Source of the DNA: Caryophanales bacterium UBA4694
GTDB lineage: Bacteria; Bacillota_I; Bacilli_A; RFN20; CAG-288
Assembly: GCA_002404835.1 (NCBI GenBank)
Contig: DHKM01000059.1
Coordinates: 1 to 23,683 of the forward strand
DNA length: 23,683 nucleotides
Direction: 5' to 3'
Every line of letters starts with the position of its first letter. Position 1 is the first letter of the stretch. The notes below the pieces were generated by a model. The model made no database searches, was not told where the DNA came from, and saw only the letters and a program-made list of their open reading frames with translations. A program made the translations under genes and the position numbers. This document shows, piece after piece, positions 23,227-23,683 of this stretch.

Positions 23227-23385
23227 TTGTGCCTCCAAATAATAGCGATGTTCGAATTAAGTATGGAAGCCTCTAATGGTTCCATCGATTCCAAGTATGC
23301 TATTTAAAATGAAATATAATCATCATTATAATATAGCAATCGATGAATTAGGTACAAGGAATCACTTCGGGCAAACAAAGAACAA

Positions 23386-23416
23386 AACCGATGAATAAAT
23401 CATCGGTTGGCTAGCC
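23386..23416. repeat. Hairpin upstream of the right-edge ORF
   Basis: AACCGATGA (23386-23394) pairs with TCATCGGTT (23400-23408) around ATAAA, followed by GGCTAGCC and TTTT. On the minus strand the stem is followed by TTGTTC. It could be a terminator or the subterminal hairpin of a mobile element. Confidence 0.5.
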
Positions 23417-23438
23417 TTTTCTATCATATCCTATATTC

Positions 23439-23683
23439 ATGAAAGGGCATCATTATCCGCATTCTGACTTCTCGAAGGGGACTTATTTCAGGAACAAGCT
23501 GTTCCGTCGCAGGCTTTACAATGCCCGTCTTGCCGGATACGACATCTACGTCAATGCGGTCAGGAAACTATGCAACTGTCTCCAGGCCAGAAGGGAACGC
23601 GGCCAAATCCGCATCATTGACGTCATCCAGGAGGGATGGGACGACTTCAAGAGAGACAATGCGTCAAGGCTTACCAGACCGGG
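23439..23683 (+). CDS. Partial ORF, possibly IS91-like transposase N-terminus
   Basis: An open frame of 81 codons starting at ATG and running off the right edge: MKGHHYPHSDFSKGTYFRNK then a basic region (LFRRRLYNARLAGYDIYVNA), ending IIDVIQEGWDDFKRDNASRL then TRPG. It is clearly GC-richer and more Arg-rich than the genes just before it. The IIDVIQEGWDDFKRDNASR stretch recalls the N-terminus of IS91-family (HUH, zinc-ribbon) transposases, where a WDxF...N..R segment precedes the zinc ribbon. That part would lie outside this window, so the call is tentative. No ribosome site is seen before the ATG. Confidence 0.4.
   Translation, partial: MKGHHYPHSDFSKGTYFRNKLFRRRLYNARLAGYDIYVNAVRKLCNCLQARRERGQIRIIDVIQEGWDDFKRDNASRLTRP

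Overview
The window looks like chromosome of a low-to-mid GC anaerobic Firmicute. Erysipelotrichia is my best guess, not a proven assignment. It rests on strong AAGGAGG-type ribosome sites, a TPP riboswitch driving an ECF thiamine S component, HypA beside a multi-FeS flavoprotein, and a DUF454-CydDC-type cassette. Most genes lie in short, tightly overlapping operons, many on the minus strand.

Left part (1-8000). A minus-strand pair holds a large FeS/FAD/NAD(P) oxidoreductase and hypA, which runs off the left edge; the two overlap by 8 bases. Next come the decayed 3' end of an AlbA_2/AAA_4-type gene and a plus-strand unit of promoter, TPP riboswitch, intrinsic terminator and thiT. Then follow a minus-strand operon of a small membrane protein and a TetR regulator with a palindromic operator candidate, and two separately promoted short-chain dehydrogenases.

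Centre (8100-15900). A plus-strand DUF2075-type helicase with an N-terminal nuclease-like region stands alone. A minus-strand operon of a GT2 membrane glycosyltransferase and a two-gene ABC-2 exporter follows. Next is a ~0.6 kb strip of decayed ORFs that may include an insertion-sequence end. A consensus promoter then drives two exported proteins of unknown function, the second a lipoprotein.

Right part (15850-23683). A minus-strand operon encodes a YbaN/DUF454 protein, CydD-like and CydC-like ABC half-transporters and a 41-residue single-pass membrane protein, with all neighbours overlapping. Beyond it are a lipoprotein with a Big_2-like domain and a truncated, frameshifted HExxH metalloprotease. 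The protease abuts, head to head, the 3' stub of oppD followed by intact oppF, so this looks like a rearrangement scar. A YcxB-like membrane protein and the start of a possible IS91-like transposase close the window.

No CRISPR array, tRNA or rRNA was recognised. The best leads for something undescribed are the YbaN-CydDC-microprotein operon, the two-gene exported-protein unit, the GT2-exporter operon and the stand-alone nuclease-helicase.
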